64,000 nt of DNA from Mycobacterium dioxanotrophicus (GTDB lineage Bacteria > Actinomycetota > Actinomycetes > Mycobacteriales > Mycobacteriaceae), in contig NZ_CP020809.1 in NCBI RefSeq assembly GCF_002157835.1, positions 2,356,001 to 2,420,000 on the forward strand. Reading direction: 5' to 3'. A program made the translations under genes and the position numbers. The notes under the pieces are model-generated. The model was not told the DNA's origin and ran no database searches. It was given only the letters and a program-made list of their open reading frames with translations. Positions 33,682 to 40,467 of this stretch are shown here, one piece after another (position 1 is the stretch's first letter; each line of letters starts with the position of its first letter).

Positions 33682-34511
33682 TGCCGGGATGGTGGGCCGA
33701 ACAGGTCATCGAGGTCGTCCCCGACGGCGCGCTACTGACCCTCACGGGCGGCACGCCCGAGGTCGACACCACGGCGCACTACTGGGCCAACCCCACGCCC
33801 GCGGTGCTCGCACTCACGGGCGGCCAGCCGTCAGTCACACTCAGCGATCACAAGGTCGTCGCCCCGTCGAGCGCCACGCTCACCCTCGCCGGCGGCCAAC
33901 CGACGGTCACGGTGTTCGGCATCACGGGCATCGCGGCGACCAACGGCACGTCGGGAACGATCCCCACGCACGCCGCTGGTGACCTGATCGTCATCTTCGC
34001 GTTCGCCCGCAACAGCACCACCGTTCCGCCAGCACCCGCAGCGGGCGGCACCGTGCCCACCTGGTCGTTTGTCAACCAGGGCAACGCCGGCGCAGCGTGC
34101 GTCGGCGTCGTGGCAACCGCCGTCGCGACCGCCAACAACCACACCACTGGCACATGGTCCGGAGCTGACAGTGTGACCGCCGTCGTGATCCGCGGGCAGG
34201 CCGCATCGCCCATCGGCGGGCAGGCCGGTGGCGGCGCGTCCACACTCGACGCCACAGCCCCCGCCGTCACGCTCTCCAAGACGGATGGGTCGTCGATCCT
34301 GCTGCACTTCATGGGTGCTCGCACCGGCGGCGCGACGGTCACCTGGGGAGCCGCACCCGCGGGCTACACCAAGCGCACAGAGATCACCAGCGGCGGCCCG
34401 ATCTGCGTCCTCACCAAGGACGCCACCACGACCGACGGCGCTGTGACCGTCACCCGAACCGGCGGCACGACCGGCTACTCGGGCCACACCATCGAAATCA
34501 TCCGAGGCTGA
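33681..34511 (+). CDS. Minor tail protein with N-terminal triple repeat (276 aa)
   Basis: Three N-terminal repeats of the form LxL(T/A)GGxPxV occur within 75 residues (LLTLTGGTPEV, LALTGGQPSV, LTLAGGQPTV). Residues 80-276 form a Thr/Gly-rich beta-sandwich whose style (TAPAVTL, GYSGHTIEIIRG) resembles the C-terminal tip of the 1067-residue fibre. It is probably a surface tail fibre component. Confidence 0.6.
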   Translation: MPGWWAEQVIEVVPDGALLTLTGGTPEVDTTAHYWANPTPAVLALTGGQPSVTLSDHKVVAPSSATLTLAGGQPTVTVFGITGIAATNGTSGTIPTHAAGDLIVIFAFARNSTTVPPAPAAGGTVPTWSFVNQGNAGAACVGVVATAVATANNHTTGTWSGADSVTAVVIRGQAASPIGGQAGGGASTLDATAPAVTLSKTDGSSILLHFMGARTGGATVTWGAAPAGYTKRTEITSGGPICVLTKDATTTDGAVTVTRTGGTTGYSGHTIEIIRG

Positions 34512-34522
34512 AAGGCGATCAC

Positions 34523-34948
34523 ATGACCGCTGGCACATGGCAATTCACCAACACGACCCGAATCAAGCTGCTCAACGGGCAATTCAATCTCGCCACCGAC
34601 AGCTTCAAACTCGCGCTGGTCACCTCCGCATCGAACATCGGCGCGGCATCGACCACATGGGCCGGGGTCACGGGCGAGGTGGCGAACGGCAGCGGGTACA
34701 CCACGGGCGGCATCGCCGTCACCGCGAACCTGGCCGGGACCACGAGCGTCACCGCGAAGCTCGCAGCCAACGCCGTCTGGACGGCCGCGGGGTCGGGCAT
34801 CACGGCCCGCTGGGCTGTGCTCTACGAGGTCGGCGGAGATGTCGTCGGCTATGTGCTGCTCGACAACACCCCGGCCGATGTCGTCGTTACCGCGGGCAAC
34901 ACGCTGACGCTCAACAGCACCACCACACCCGTCCTCACACTCGCCTGA
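34523..34948 (+). CDS. Beta-rich tail or head-fibre-like protein (141 aa)
   Basis: ATG after GAAAGGCG. The protein (FTNTTRIKLLNGQFNLATDSFKLALV, shortened to its start FTNTTRIKLLNGQ) is common at the end of actinophage tail modules and is predicted to be an all-beta fibre or decoration protein. Its stop abuts the stop of a small opposite-strand gene. Confidence 0.6.
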   Translation: MTAGTWQFTNTTRIKLLNGQFNLATDSFKLALVTSASNIGAASTTWAGVTGEVANGSGYTTGGIAVTANLAGTTSVTAKLAANAVWTAAGSGITARWAVLYEVGGDVVGYVLLDNTPADVVVTAGNTLTLNSTTTPVLTLA

Positions 34949-35101
34949 TCACCACGCACCCGCGCGCAACCACGTCTCTTCGCACGCCGGCGAGCACAGC
35001 TCATCGGTCACATCGTCGCGCAATACCTGGCCGCACACCAGGCACGTACCGCGATGCCGTGCCCGGTACAGCCAGCCGGTGAATGCCGCCCACAACCTCA
35101 C
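34949..35101 (-). CDS. Possible leftward zinc-finger protein inside the late region (about 50 aa)
   Basis: From GTG at 35101 the frame reads RLWAAFTGWLYRARHRG, CLVCGQVLRDD, ELCSPACEETW. The C-x2-C...C-x3-C pattern followed by a W-containing helix is natural for a small zinc protein. The start is uncertain (GTG at 35110 or 35119 are options). No clear ribosome-binding site is visible, and the orientation opposes its neighbours, so confidence is limited. Confidence 0.4.
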   Translation of the reverse strand: MRLWAAFTGWLYRARHRGTCLVCGQVLRDDVTDELCSPACEETWLRAGAW

Positions 35102-35133
35102 CCGCAGCACCCTACCCACCCACGGAGGTCGCC

Positions 35134-35166
35134 ATGCCCAAACCGCACAACCGGGCGCACCCATGA
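35134..35166 (+). CDS. Possible 10-residue leader peptide
   Basis: A strong GGAGG (35124-35128) is followed by an ATG at 35134 that encodes only MPKPHNRAHP before TGA, and that stop overlaps the ATG of the next small membrane protein (ATGA). It may be a coupling leader, or the ribosome-binding site may serve the downstream start. Confidence 0.3.
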   Translation: MPKPHNRAHP

Positions 35167-35291
35167 CCCGCGCACTCACCACCATCGCCGCCGGAGCTGT
35201 CGGCGGCATCGCCCTCTCCTCGCTGCTCACGTGGATGTTCTTGTGGGGGTGTCCGCTCGTGGACAGAGACTTCGGCTCCGACTTCTCCTGA
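35163..35291 (+). CDS. Small membrane protein (42 aa)
   Basis: It begins MTRALTTIAAG and has one hydrophobic helix (AAGAVGGIALSSLLTWMFLW). It lies just before an intrinsic terminator. Its role is unknown; its position before the lysis block is compatible with a lysis-related function. Confidence 0.45.
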   Translation: MTRALTTIAAGAVGGIALSSLLTWMFLWGCPLVDRDFGSDFS

Positions 35292-35308
35292 AGCATCCAC
35301 ATCGCTCA

Positions 35309-35337
35309 CCCCGTAGCCATCCGGCTGCGGGGTTTCT
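35309..35337 (+). terminator. Intrinsic terminator between tail and lysis modules
   Basis: CCCCGTAGCC (35309-35318) pairs with GGCTGCGGGG (35323-35332) with one G-U pair and a four-base loop, followed by TTTCTT. It probably ends or reduces transcription from the structural operon before the lysis genes. Confidence 0.7.
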
Positions 35338-35355
35338 TCGTCAAAAGGTCCCGTC

Positions 35356-35661
35356 ATGCTGCAAAAACTCGCCGCACTCCTCGCCCAAGCACTCCTCAAC
35401 GCCGCCATCGCCTGGATCAAAGACCCCGCCAACGCCGACGACGTGAAGGCCGCTGGCAACTTCATTGCCGATCGCGTCGCCGAGACGATCCCCGCTGCCG
35501 TCGACCAGGTCACCAATCTCATCCCGGGGCAGTGGGACGACAAGATCATTGACCCACTCGTCGCGAAGCTCGCGCCGTCGTTGGCGTCGCTGCTCGCCGG
35601 ACAGTTCAACCTGGGCAGGGTTATCGGCGGGCTCGGCGGACTACTCGGCGGCAACAAGTGA
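35356..35661 (+). CDS. Conserved lysis-module protein (101 aa)
   Basis: ATG follows the terminator. The protein is amphipathic helical (MLQKLAALLAQALLNAAIAWI) with a C-terminal Gly/Leu-rich helix (NLGRVIGGLGGLLGG). Such proteins often sit directly before lysin A in mycobacteriophages, function unknown. The stop overlaps the lysA GTG. Confidence 0.55.
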   Translation: MLQKLAALLAQALLNAAIAWIKDPANADDVKAAGNFIADRVAETIPAAVDQVTNLIPGQWDDKIIDPLVAKLAPSLASLLAGQFNLGRVIGGLGGLLGGNK

Positions 35662-36932
35662 GCTTCACCTGGTTCGCCGCGCGGCCGCTGCGAACTCGTG
35701 AGCAGGTTGCGCGCGAAGTCCACGCCGTATCACTGGCCCGCGGCCTCGACGAACTCGCAACCGTGCTGTGCCTCATGGGCATCTCCACCGAGGTCGGCAC
35801 CGGCACCGGTGAGGAACGGCAGTGGTGGTGCCCAGCCAACGACCGCGTACCCGCCACCAAGAACTACCCGTTCGACTCGAAGTCCGACGACAACCGCTCA
35901 TCGGGCTATCTGCAGCAGCAGCCCGGCCCGAACGGCGAACCGTGGTGGGGCACACCCGAAGACATGATGACCCTGCCACGAGCAGCGAACACGTTCCTCG
36001 AACGCCTCGCCGACGACTACGGCCGCGCTGCCAACAATCCCGCTCTCGCAGGCCAATTCGTTCAACGAGTCCAGGGATCAGCCTTCCCCGACCGCTACGC
36101 GGGCAAGTGGGACGAAGCCTGGACTGTCCTGCACCGCGCGCTGGCCGATCAGCCATCAACCCCAACCACACCGGAGGAACCCATGGGATGGACAGGCGAC
36201 CCCGTCTGGCTCGAAGACGTCCTACGCCCCGCACTCGGCGACCGGCTCAAGACGCTGCCCGGCTGGCAGGACCGCGGCCACGGTGACTTCAAAGACATCC
36301 GTGGTGTCATGGTGCACCACACCGGTAACAGCCGCGAGACAGCGCAATCCATCGCCGACGGCCGCCCTGACCTTGAGGGCCCGCTGTCCAACCTGCACAT
36401 CGCACCCGACGGCACCGTCACCATCGTCGCCGTCGGCGTCTGCTGGCACGCCGGCGCGGGCTCATACCCGTGGCTACCCACCGACAACGCCAACTGGCAC
36501 ATGATCGGCATCGAATGCGCCTGGCCCGACATCCGCCCAGACGGCACGTTCGACAAGGCTCAACGCTGGCCCGACGCGCAGATCATCGCGATGCGCGACA
36601 CCTGCGCAGCTCTCGCGTTGAAGCTCGGCGTCCCCGCTACTCGGGTCATCGGCCACAAGGAATACGCCGGAGCGGCACAAGGCAAGTGGGACCCCGGGAA
36701 CCTCGACATGCCATGGTTCCGCGGCGAAGTAGCCAAGGACATGCGCGGCGAGTTCGACAAGTCCACCCAGCCCGGACCGGCCCTGCCGCCCGACTACGCC
36801 AAAGAGGTGTGGGACCAGCTGCGTATCGAGTGGCCGCAGCTCGGCGGCCAAACCCTCGTCAACGCCATCGGGGAGATTCGCGACAAGGTCTGCGGCGTCA
36901 CCGATTACGCCGACTGGAAGGCCGGAAAATGA
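35658..36932 (+). CDS. lysA: Lysin A: N-terminal transglycosylase-like domain plus N-acetylmuramoyl-L-alanine amidase
   Basis: GTG start. Residues 30-160 (STEVGTG, SSGYLQQQ, WWGTPEDMM, FPDRYAGKW) resemble a lytic transglycosylase-like fold with Glu45 as a candidate acid; this part is less certain. Residues 200-350 are an amidase_2/PGRP domain with zinc ligands in VMVHHTGN (His220/221), GHKEY (His333) and KWDPG (Asp345). The C-terminal 75 residues may bind the cell wall. It cuts peptidoglycan after the holin acts. Confidence 0.88.
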   Translation: MSFTWFAARPLRTREQVAREVHAVSLARGLDELATVLCLMGISTEVGTGTGEERQWWCPANDRVPATKNYPFDSKSDDNRSSGYLQQQPGPNGEPWWGTPEDMMTLPRAANTFLERLADDYGRAANNPALAGQFVQRVQGSAFPDRYAGKWDEAWTVLHRALADQPSTPTTPEEPMGWTGDPVWLEDVLRPALGDRLKTLPGWQDRGHGDFKDIRGVMVHHTGNSRETAQSIADGRPDLEGPLSNLHIAPDGTVTIVAVGVCWHAGAGSYPWLPTDNANWHMIGIECAWPDIRPDGTFDKAQRWPDAQIIAMRDTCAALALKLGVPATRVIGHKEYAGAAQGKWDPGNLDMPWFRGEVAKDMRGEFDKSTQPGPALPPDYAKEVWDQLRIEWPQLGGQTLVNAIGEIRDKVCGVTDYADWKAGK

Positions 36933-37909
36933 ACGGCCCCGACGGCAAGTGGATCGGACTCGGATTAGGGGACACTTCACCCGAAGTCGCAGCCTTCAAA
37001 GCGTTCCTGCTGAAGAAGTTCCAATGGGTGCGCGACTGGCCCGTATCCATCGGAGCCTCAGAAACATTCGACGTCACCCTCACTGATGTCGTGATGGAAC
37101 TGCAGCGTCGATACCAATTTCCGGCATCCGGTGTTCTCAACTACGAACTCAAGGTCAAGTGCGGGTTCATCAAACCTGCCCCACCGGTGAAGCCGTGGCT
37201 GTTCACCGTCCACGGCACCGGGCAACCCGACCCGCTCGGGTCCGGCCTCCCCGCTGACACCGCGCGCGCGGTCCTGGATCTGTACCAGTGGCAGCCCATC
37301 GGAAACTACCCCGCCACAGCATTCCCCATGTGGCCATCCATCCTGCAAGGCGTCGCCGAGTTGATCGCCCAGATCAACGGCAAGGCAGGCAAGTTCGCAC
37401 TCGCCGGATACTCGCAAGGCGCTGTCGTGGTGGGGCAGGTGCTCAAGCATCACATCATGGACCCCAAGGGCTCTCTGCATCACCGACTCGGGGACCTGAC
37501 CAAGGTGGTGTTCTGGGGAAACCCCATGCGGCAACCCGGCATCCAAGCGTTCGACGAATGGATCCACCCCATCGCACCCCCCGACACCGGGGGCATCCTC
37601 GAGGACCGTCTCGAAGGGCTCGACACCGCGCCATTCCAGGTGCGGGACTACGCGCACGAACAAGACATGTACGCATCCTGCCCGTTCGATGACATGGGTG
37701 AAGACGAACGCGCCATCGCCAAAATCATCATGTGGAACAACGTCCTTGGCGGTTCTGACTCCATCCTCGCGCAGATCTTCGAACTGGTGCAGCGTCCCAT
37801 CCCGGAGACCATCGCCATGTTCAAAGCGATCGTCGACGCTGGCGGGTTCTTCACTTCCACCGCCCACGGCTACAACATCGGGCCCGCGATCGACTTCCTC
37901 CGGAGCTGA
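36929..37909 (+). CDS. lysB: Lysin B: mycolylarabinogalactan esterase
   Basis: The ATG overlaps the lysA stop. Residues 10-75 are a peptidoglycan-binding-like domain. Residues 88-326 are a cutinase-like alpha/beta hydrolase with the nucleophile in GYSQG (Ser162), an oxyanion region at FTVHGTGQ and a C-terminal catalytic His in AHGYNIGPAIDFL. Lysin B releases the mycolate outer layer, a function restricted to phages of mycolic-acid bacteria, and so supports a mycobacterial host. Confidence 0.93.
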   Translation: MNGPDGKWIGLGLGDTSPEVAAFKAFLLKKFQWVRDWPVSIGASETFDVTLTDVVMELQRRYQFPASGVLNYELKVKCGFIKPAPPVKPWLFTVHGTGQPDPLGSGLPADTARAVLDLYQWQPIGNYPATAFPMWPSILQGVAELIAQINGKAGKFALAGYSQGAVVVGQVLKHHIMDPKGSLHHRLGDLTKVVFWGNPMRQPGIQAFDEWIHPIAPPDTGGILEDRLEGLDTAPFQVRDYAHEQDMYASCPFDDMGEDERAIAKIIMWNNVLGGSDSILAQIFELVQRPIPETIAMFKAIVDAGGFFTSTAHGYNIGPAIDFLRS

Positions 37910-37910
37910 C

Positions 37911-38021
37911 GTGAGCACCTGCGACCTCTGCAAAGACACCTACACCGACTGGCCGGCCCATGCCCGCACGTGGCGGCATCGCTTCACCCTGTTCGTCGCT
38001 CGCATCTTCTACCTCGCCTGA
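37911..38021 (+). CDS. CxLC...WPxHxRTWRHR micro-protein, copy 1 (36 aa)
   Basis: GTG one base after the lysB stop. It reads CDLCKDTYTDWPAHARTWRH, then a hydrophobic end (FTLFVARIFYL). Two Cys and three His could bind zinc. A second protein with the same motif lies at 38384, on the other side of the holin, so the family appears to be duplicated within the lysis cassette. Confidence 0.55.
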   Translation: MSTCDLCKDTYTDWPAHARTWRHRFTLFVARIFYLA

Positions 38022-38032
38022 AAGGGACCGTC

Positions 38033-38233
38033 ATGAACTGGCAGCACTACTGGAAGTCCATCCTCGCGTTCGTCGCCCTGCTGGCGACCAATGTCGCCAC
38101 ACGCTTGGTCACCAACGGCGAACCACTGCCCGAGACCGGTAAGGACTGGATCACGTTCGCCATCACCACCATCGGCGGAACGTGGCTGGTGTACCGGAAG
38201 AGCAACGCACCCAAGGATGAGCCAGCGGCATGA
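38033..38233 (+). CDS. Holin (two membrane segments, 66 aa)
   Basis: ATG with GAAAGGGACC upstream. It has two hydrophobic helices (ILAFVALLATNVATRL and WITFAITTIGGTWLVY) and a charged C-terminal tail (KSNAPKDEP). The position after lysB and the size match class II holins of mycobacteriophages, which open the membrane for endolysin. Confidence 0.75.
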   Translation: MNWQHYWKSILAFVALLATNVATRLVTNGEPLPETGKDWITFAITTIGGTWLVYRKSNAPKDEPAA

Positions 38234-38391
38234 GCGCGCCCATCCAGTCGGGGCCACCCACCCATTCGGCAGCGAACTCCCCGGCGAATACCACGGTGCA
38301 GCGGGACTGCTCACGCGCCAGCTGCCGGGCGCTCGGCGCCCAATGCGAGGAGCGGCGCGCCGGCACACCATGCAGGATCCCCGGTGGGTGA
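38230..38391 (+). CDS. Small Cys-containing protein of the lysis block (53 aa)
   Basis: The ATG overlaps the holin stop, and the stop overlaps the next gene by 8 bases. The C-terminal half contains CSRASCRALGAQCEERRAGTPC, four cysteines in 22 residues, a candidate zinc site or disulfide cluster. Function unknown. Translational coupling on both sides supports it. Confidence 0.5.
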   Translation: MSAPIQSGPPTHSAANSPANTTVQRDCSRASCRALGAQCEERRAGTPCRIPGG

Positions 38392-38545
38392 CGTCTGCTG
38401 GCTGTGCCGCGGACAAATCACCTACTGGCCCCACCACGTTCGCACCTGGCGGCACCGCACCGCACTGCTACCGCTGATGCCGTTCATCCTGCTGCGCCGG
38501 GTGTGGCGGCGACTGTGCGGTGAGAAAGGACCCGGTGACCTGTGA
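38384..38545 (+). CDS. CxLC...WPxHxRTWRHR micro-protein, copy 2 (53 aa)
   Basis: GTG start. It reads CWLCRGQITYWPHHVRTWRH, then a hydrophobic segment (TALLPLMPFILLRRVW). The core matches the 36-residue protein at 37911, and both end in a hydrophobic helix that could touch the membrane. The stop overlaps the next GTG. Confidence 0.55.
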   Translation: MGDVCWLCRGQITYWPHHVRTWRHRTALLPLMPFILLRRVWRRLCGEKGPGDL

Positions 38546-38835
38546 ACTGGTTCAACCCCGAGTTGTGGGACAACATCGGCGTCGTCGGCCTCGCCGTGAT
38601 CACCGCCGGGTTCTTCGTCATGGCCCTGATGCGGGAGTGGCTGGTCATCGGCCGCTACTACCGCGCCACCGTCGCTGACCGGGACTCTGAGAACGCTGAA
38701 CTCCGCAAAGCACTCGCCGCATCCACTGAAACGAACAATGTGTTGACTCGGGCGTTGATCGAGAAGAACGCCACGGATGACACCACCACGAAACTGCTCA
38801 CGGCGTTCCGGGAGTTGGCGGAGGGGCGGGCGTGA
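38542..38835 (+). CDS. Membrane protein of the lysis block (97 aa)
   Basis: GTG start. One membrane helix (VVGLAVITAGFFVMALMREW) is followed by a long coiled-coil region (YRATVADRDSENAELRKAL). The layout fits a second holin, a pinholin-like regulator or an i-spanin analogue. The relation to the two-span holin upstream is unknown. Confidence 0.6.
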   Translation: MNWFNPELWDNIGVVGLAVITAGFFVMALMREWLVIGRYYRATVADRDSENAELRKALAASTETNNVLTRALIEKNATDDTTTKLLTAFRELAEGRA

Positions 38836-39044
38836 TGTGGCCCTGGCAGCGGCACCGCGCCGAACGGCGGAAAGCGCGCAGTGACCGGGAGATCGCCGCA
38901 GCCCAAGCGAACGCTGCGGAGGTGCAGCGGGAAGCGGCGAAGAAGCTGGCGGCGCAATCCCGCACCGTCACCGCGCGGCTGCGTTTCGAAATCGACAAGA
39001 ACGGATGGACTGAGTTGCTGCAAAACGCGTGGGGGGCGCGCTGA
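38835..39044 (+). CDS. Basic coiled-coil protein of the lysis block (69 aa)
   Basis: The ATG at 38835 is preceded by an in-frame GTG at 38832. The protein is highly charged (WQRHRAERRKARSDREIAAA) and helical. Such proteins adjoin holin genes in actinophages; role unknown. It may partner the coiled coil encoded just upstream. Confidence 0.55.
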   Translation: MWPWQRHRAERRKARSDREIAAAQANAAEVQREAAKKLAAQSRTVTARLRFEIDKNGWTELLQNAWGAR

Positions 39045-39415
39045 TGCGCTGGTTGTACTTCCTTGGACTCTTCGGCATCACTGGAACCATCGTCTCCGAC
39101 ATTTGGTGTGACATCGACTATGAGATCGCCGCCAACGTTTCCCTGATCTACATCGCTGTCCTGTCGGCGGTGTTCGCGGTCCGCTATGCGGGTTGGTCGA
39201 AGTGGTGGACCAACCGCATCGGGAAGGTGTACTTGGCGAAGTCAGCGATCCTGGCTTTGGTGTTGACGCAGGCGGTGTTGTCGGTGTGGTGGCAGGACGA
39301 CTATCCGGGCCGGCAGATCATCCGGTTCATCATCTACAGCTTGGGCGCTGTGGTGTATGTGCCGATGCTGGTGACGTTGTGGCGTGAGCAGCGTCGGGAT
39401 AGGCAGCGGCGATGA
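39044..39415 (+). CDS. Four-span membrane protein of the lysis block (123 aa)
   Basis: The ATG overlaps the previous stop. Hydrophobic segments lie near residues 3-20, 29-47, 64-84 and 92-110 (for example LIYIAVLSAVFAVRY and IIYSLGAVVYVPMLV). This matches a group of actinophage multi-span putative holins located after the main holin. Confidence 0.6.
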   Translation: MRWLYFLGLFGITGTIVSDIWCDIDYEIAANVSLIYIAVLSAVFAVRYAGWSKWWTNRIGKVYLAKSAILALVLTQAVLSVWWQDDYPGRQIIRFIIYSLGAVVYVPMLVTLWREQRRDRQRR

Positions 39416-39507
39416 CCGACCCACAATTAGAGCTGCACCGGACCGTCTACATCGCGGTCGTCATCGGCATGTGTGCCGTGCTGATGACCGCTGTGCTCAT
39501 GATGTAG
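39412..39507 (+). CDS. Single-span membrane micro-protein (31 aa)
   Basis: The ATG overlaps the previous stop. After a polar start (MTDPQLELHR) the rest is one membrane helix (TVYIAVVIGMCAVLMTAVLM). It is the last gene of the late operon, directly before a strong terminator. Confidence 0.5.
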   Translation: MTDPQLELHRTVYIAVVIGMCAVLMTAVLMM

Positions 39508-39561
39508 CGGGCCTGTCGTAGCCCCGCTGTACGCTCAGCCGCGCCACTCCAAGGGCATAGA

Positions 39562-39595
39562 GCCGCCCCCGAAGATTCGGGGGCGGCACTTTTTG
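39562..39595 (+). terminator. Intrinsic terminator at the end of the late operon
   Basis: GCCGCCCCCGAA (39562-39573) and its exact reverse complement (39576-39587) form a 12-pair stem, followed by ACTTTTTG. It should stop rightward late transcription before the leftward genes and the integrase. Confidence 0.85.
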
Positions 39596-39607
39596 TATGT
39601 CGAGGTG

Positions 39608-39943
39608 TCAGCAGGCGGCGACTGAGCTACGCGAAACGCTCGTGGTGAAGTCGTCAGCCTCCAGCAGTTTCGGCAGCCAGTTCTCCCAACCGTGCGTACC
39701 ACCACCCGCCGCGTGGACAGCTGTACGCGCGGCCACGAAGGCTTTCGCGATCGCATCGGGGCGGTCGACGGCATCGACCGTGATGCAGATCTCGACTCGG
39801 CCGGCGTTGGCGTGCGAGCCGACATCGCCATCAACATCGGGGATCTGTGTGAGCGCTTCGGCGATCTGATCGAGATGGTTGTCCATCTCTTCATCGAAGG
39901 GAGCGCCCATGTCGAAGATCAGCTCGACGTAGTAGCTGGTCAT
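39608..39943 (-). CDS. Partner of the HicA-like protein, antitoxin candidate (111 aa)
   Basis: The ATG overlaps the upstream gene stop (ATGA), so both are co-translated. The sequence has a beta-alpha-beta pattern (YYVELIFDMG, VEICITVDAVDRPDAIAKAFVAAR) suggesting a ferredoxin-like fold. It does not look like a classical HicB. Role as antitoxin or accessory is inferred only from the pairing. Confidence 0.55.
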   Translation of the reverse strand: MTSYYVELIFDMGAPFDEEMDNHLDQIAEALTQIPDVDGDVGSHANAGRVEICITVDAVDRPDAIAKAFVAARTAVHAAGGGTHGWENWLPKLLEADDFTTSVSRSSVAAC

Positions 39944-40155
39944 CGTGTCTCACCTTCCTTCCAACATGATTGACGTCGAAACCACGCCAGTGTGTTCCTG
40001 AAGTAGTTGGGGTCACTGGGCGACTTGTGCACCGTCTTGCGGTGCTCACCGCATGGGCACAGGAATTTCCGGTACCCGTTTCGGGTGACCTCGATCCAAC
40101 CCTGGGCCAGGATCTGATCGACAAGGTCCCTGACGTCTTTGTCATGCTTTCCCAC
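39940..40155 (-). CDS. HicA-like (dsRBD-fold) toxin candidate (71 aa)
   Basis: The conserved core is KHDKDVRDLVDQILAQGW, TRNGYRKFLCPCGEHRKTVH and SPSDPNYFRNTLAWFRR. HicA toxins have a similar G-W...H-x-K-x-x...H-x-S-D order with a catalytic His; KTVH would fit. An inserted CPCG pair distinguishes this actinophage group. GTG at 40155 is chosen because TACCGT lies eight bases upstream, suggesting a leaderless start. It may be expressed in the lysogen, since it is outside the lytic operons. Confidence 0.6.
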   Translation of the reverse strand: MGKHDKDVRDLVDQILAQGWIEVTRNGYRKFLCPCGEHRKTVHKSPSDPNYFRNTLAWFRRQSCWKEGETR

Positions 40156-40251
40156 TACCGCTGACGGTAGCCGATAGCGGTCTCGACTGGGTATCGAACT
40201 GGTTTTCGGTGTGCACCGAGCTCGACGGGCTGCGCGAAAAGTGGTCCGCAA

Positions 40252-40404
40252 TCATGGACCACTTTGGCCAGGTGTCGCGAGCCGTTCATCGAGCAGCTGG
40301 TCGACCACCGCAGTCGATGTCACTGGCCGCCCATCCTCAACACACGCCCGCCGATACACCGCCAACAGGCGTAACTCTGTGTCGATCACCTCGATAGTCC
40401 GCAT
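40252..40404 (-). CDS. Small conserved protein divergent from integrase (50 aa)
   Basis: The ATG at 40404 opens a frame reading MRTIEVIDTELRLLAVYRRA, then TSTAVVDQLLDERLATPG. The two-helix layout is that of short regulatory or DNA-binding proteins of mycobacterial prophages. It is the first gene of the leftward set that includes the HicA-like pair, 96 bases upstream of it. Confidence 0.55.
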   Translation of the reverse strand: MRTIEVIDTELRLLAVYRRACVEDGRPVTSTAVVDQLLDERLATPGQSGP

Positions 40405-40454
40405 GTGTGGTTAGACGCAGCAGACAGTCGGACGGTTCCAGCGTGCAGGTCAAC

Positions 40455-40467
40455 TACCATTTATGCA
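40455..40467 (+). promoter_or_regulatory. Leaderless promoter of the integrase gene
   Basis: TACCAT (40455-40460) matches the mycobacterial -10 consensus TANNNT and lies six bases before the ATG at 40467, so transcription probably starts on the start codon. No good -35 is seen. This decides the start in favour of 40467 over the upstream GTG at 40407. Confidence 0.45.

Noticed and set aside
40209..40397. Plus-strand frame of 62 codons upstream of the integrase
   Set aside because: The opposite strand encodes a more natural 50-residue protein with a clear start, and this frame has a Pro/Thr-rich shadow composition.
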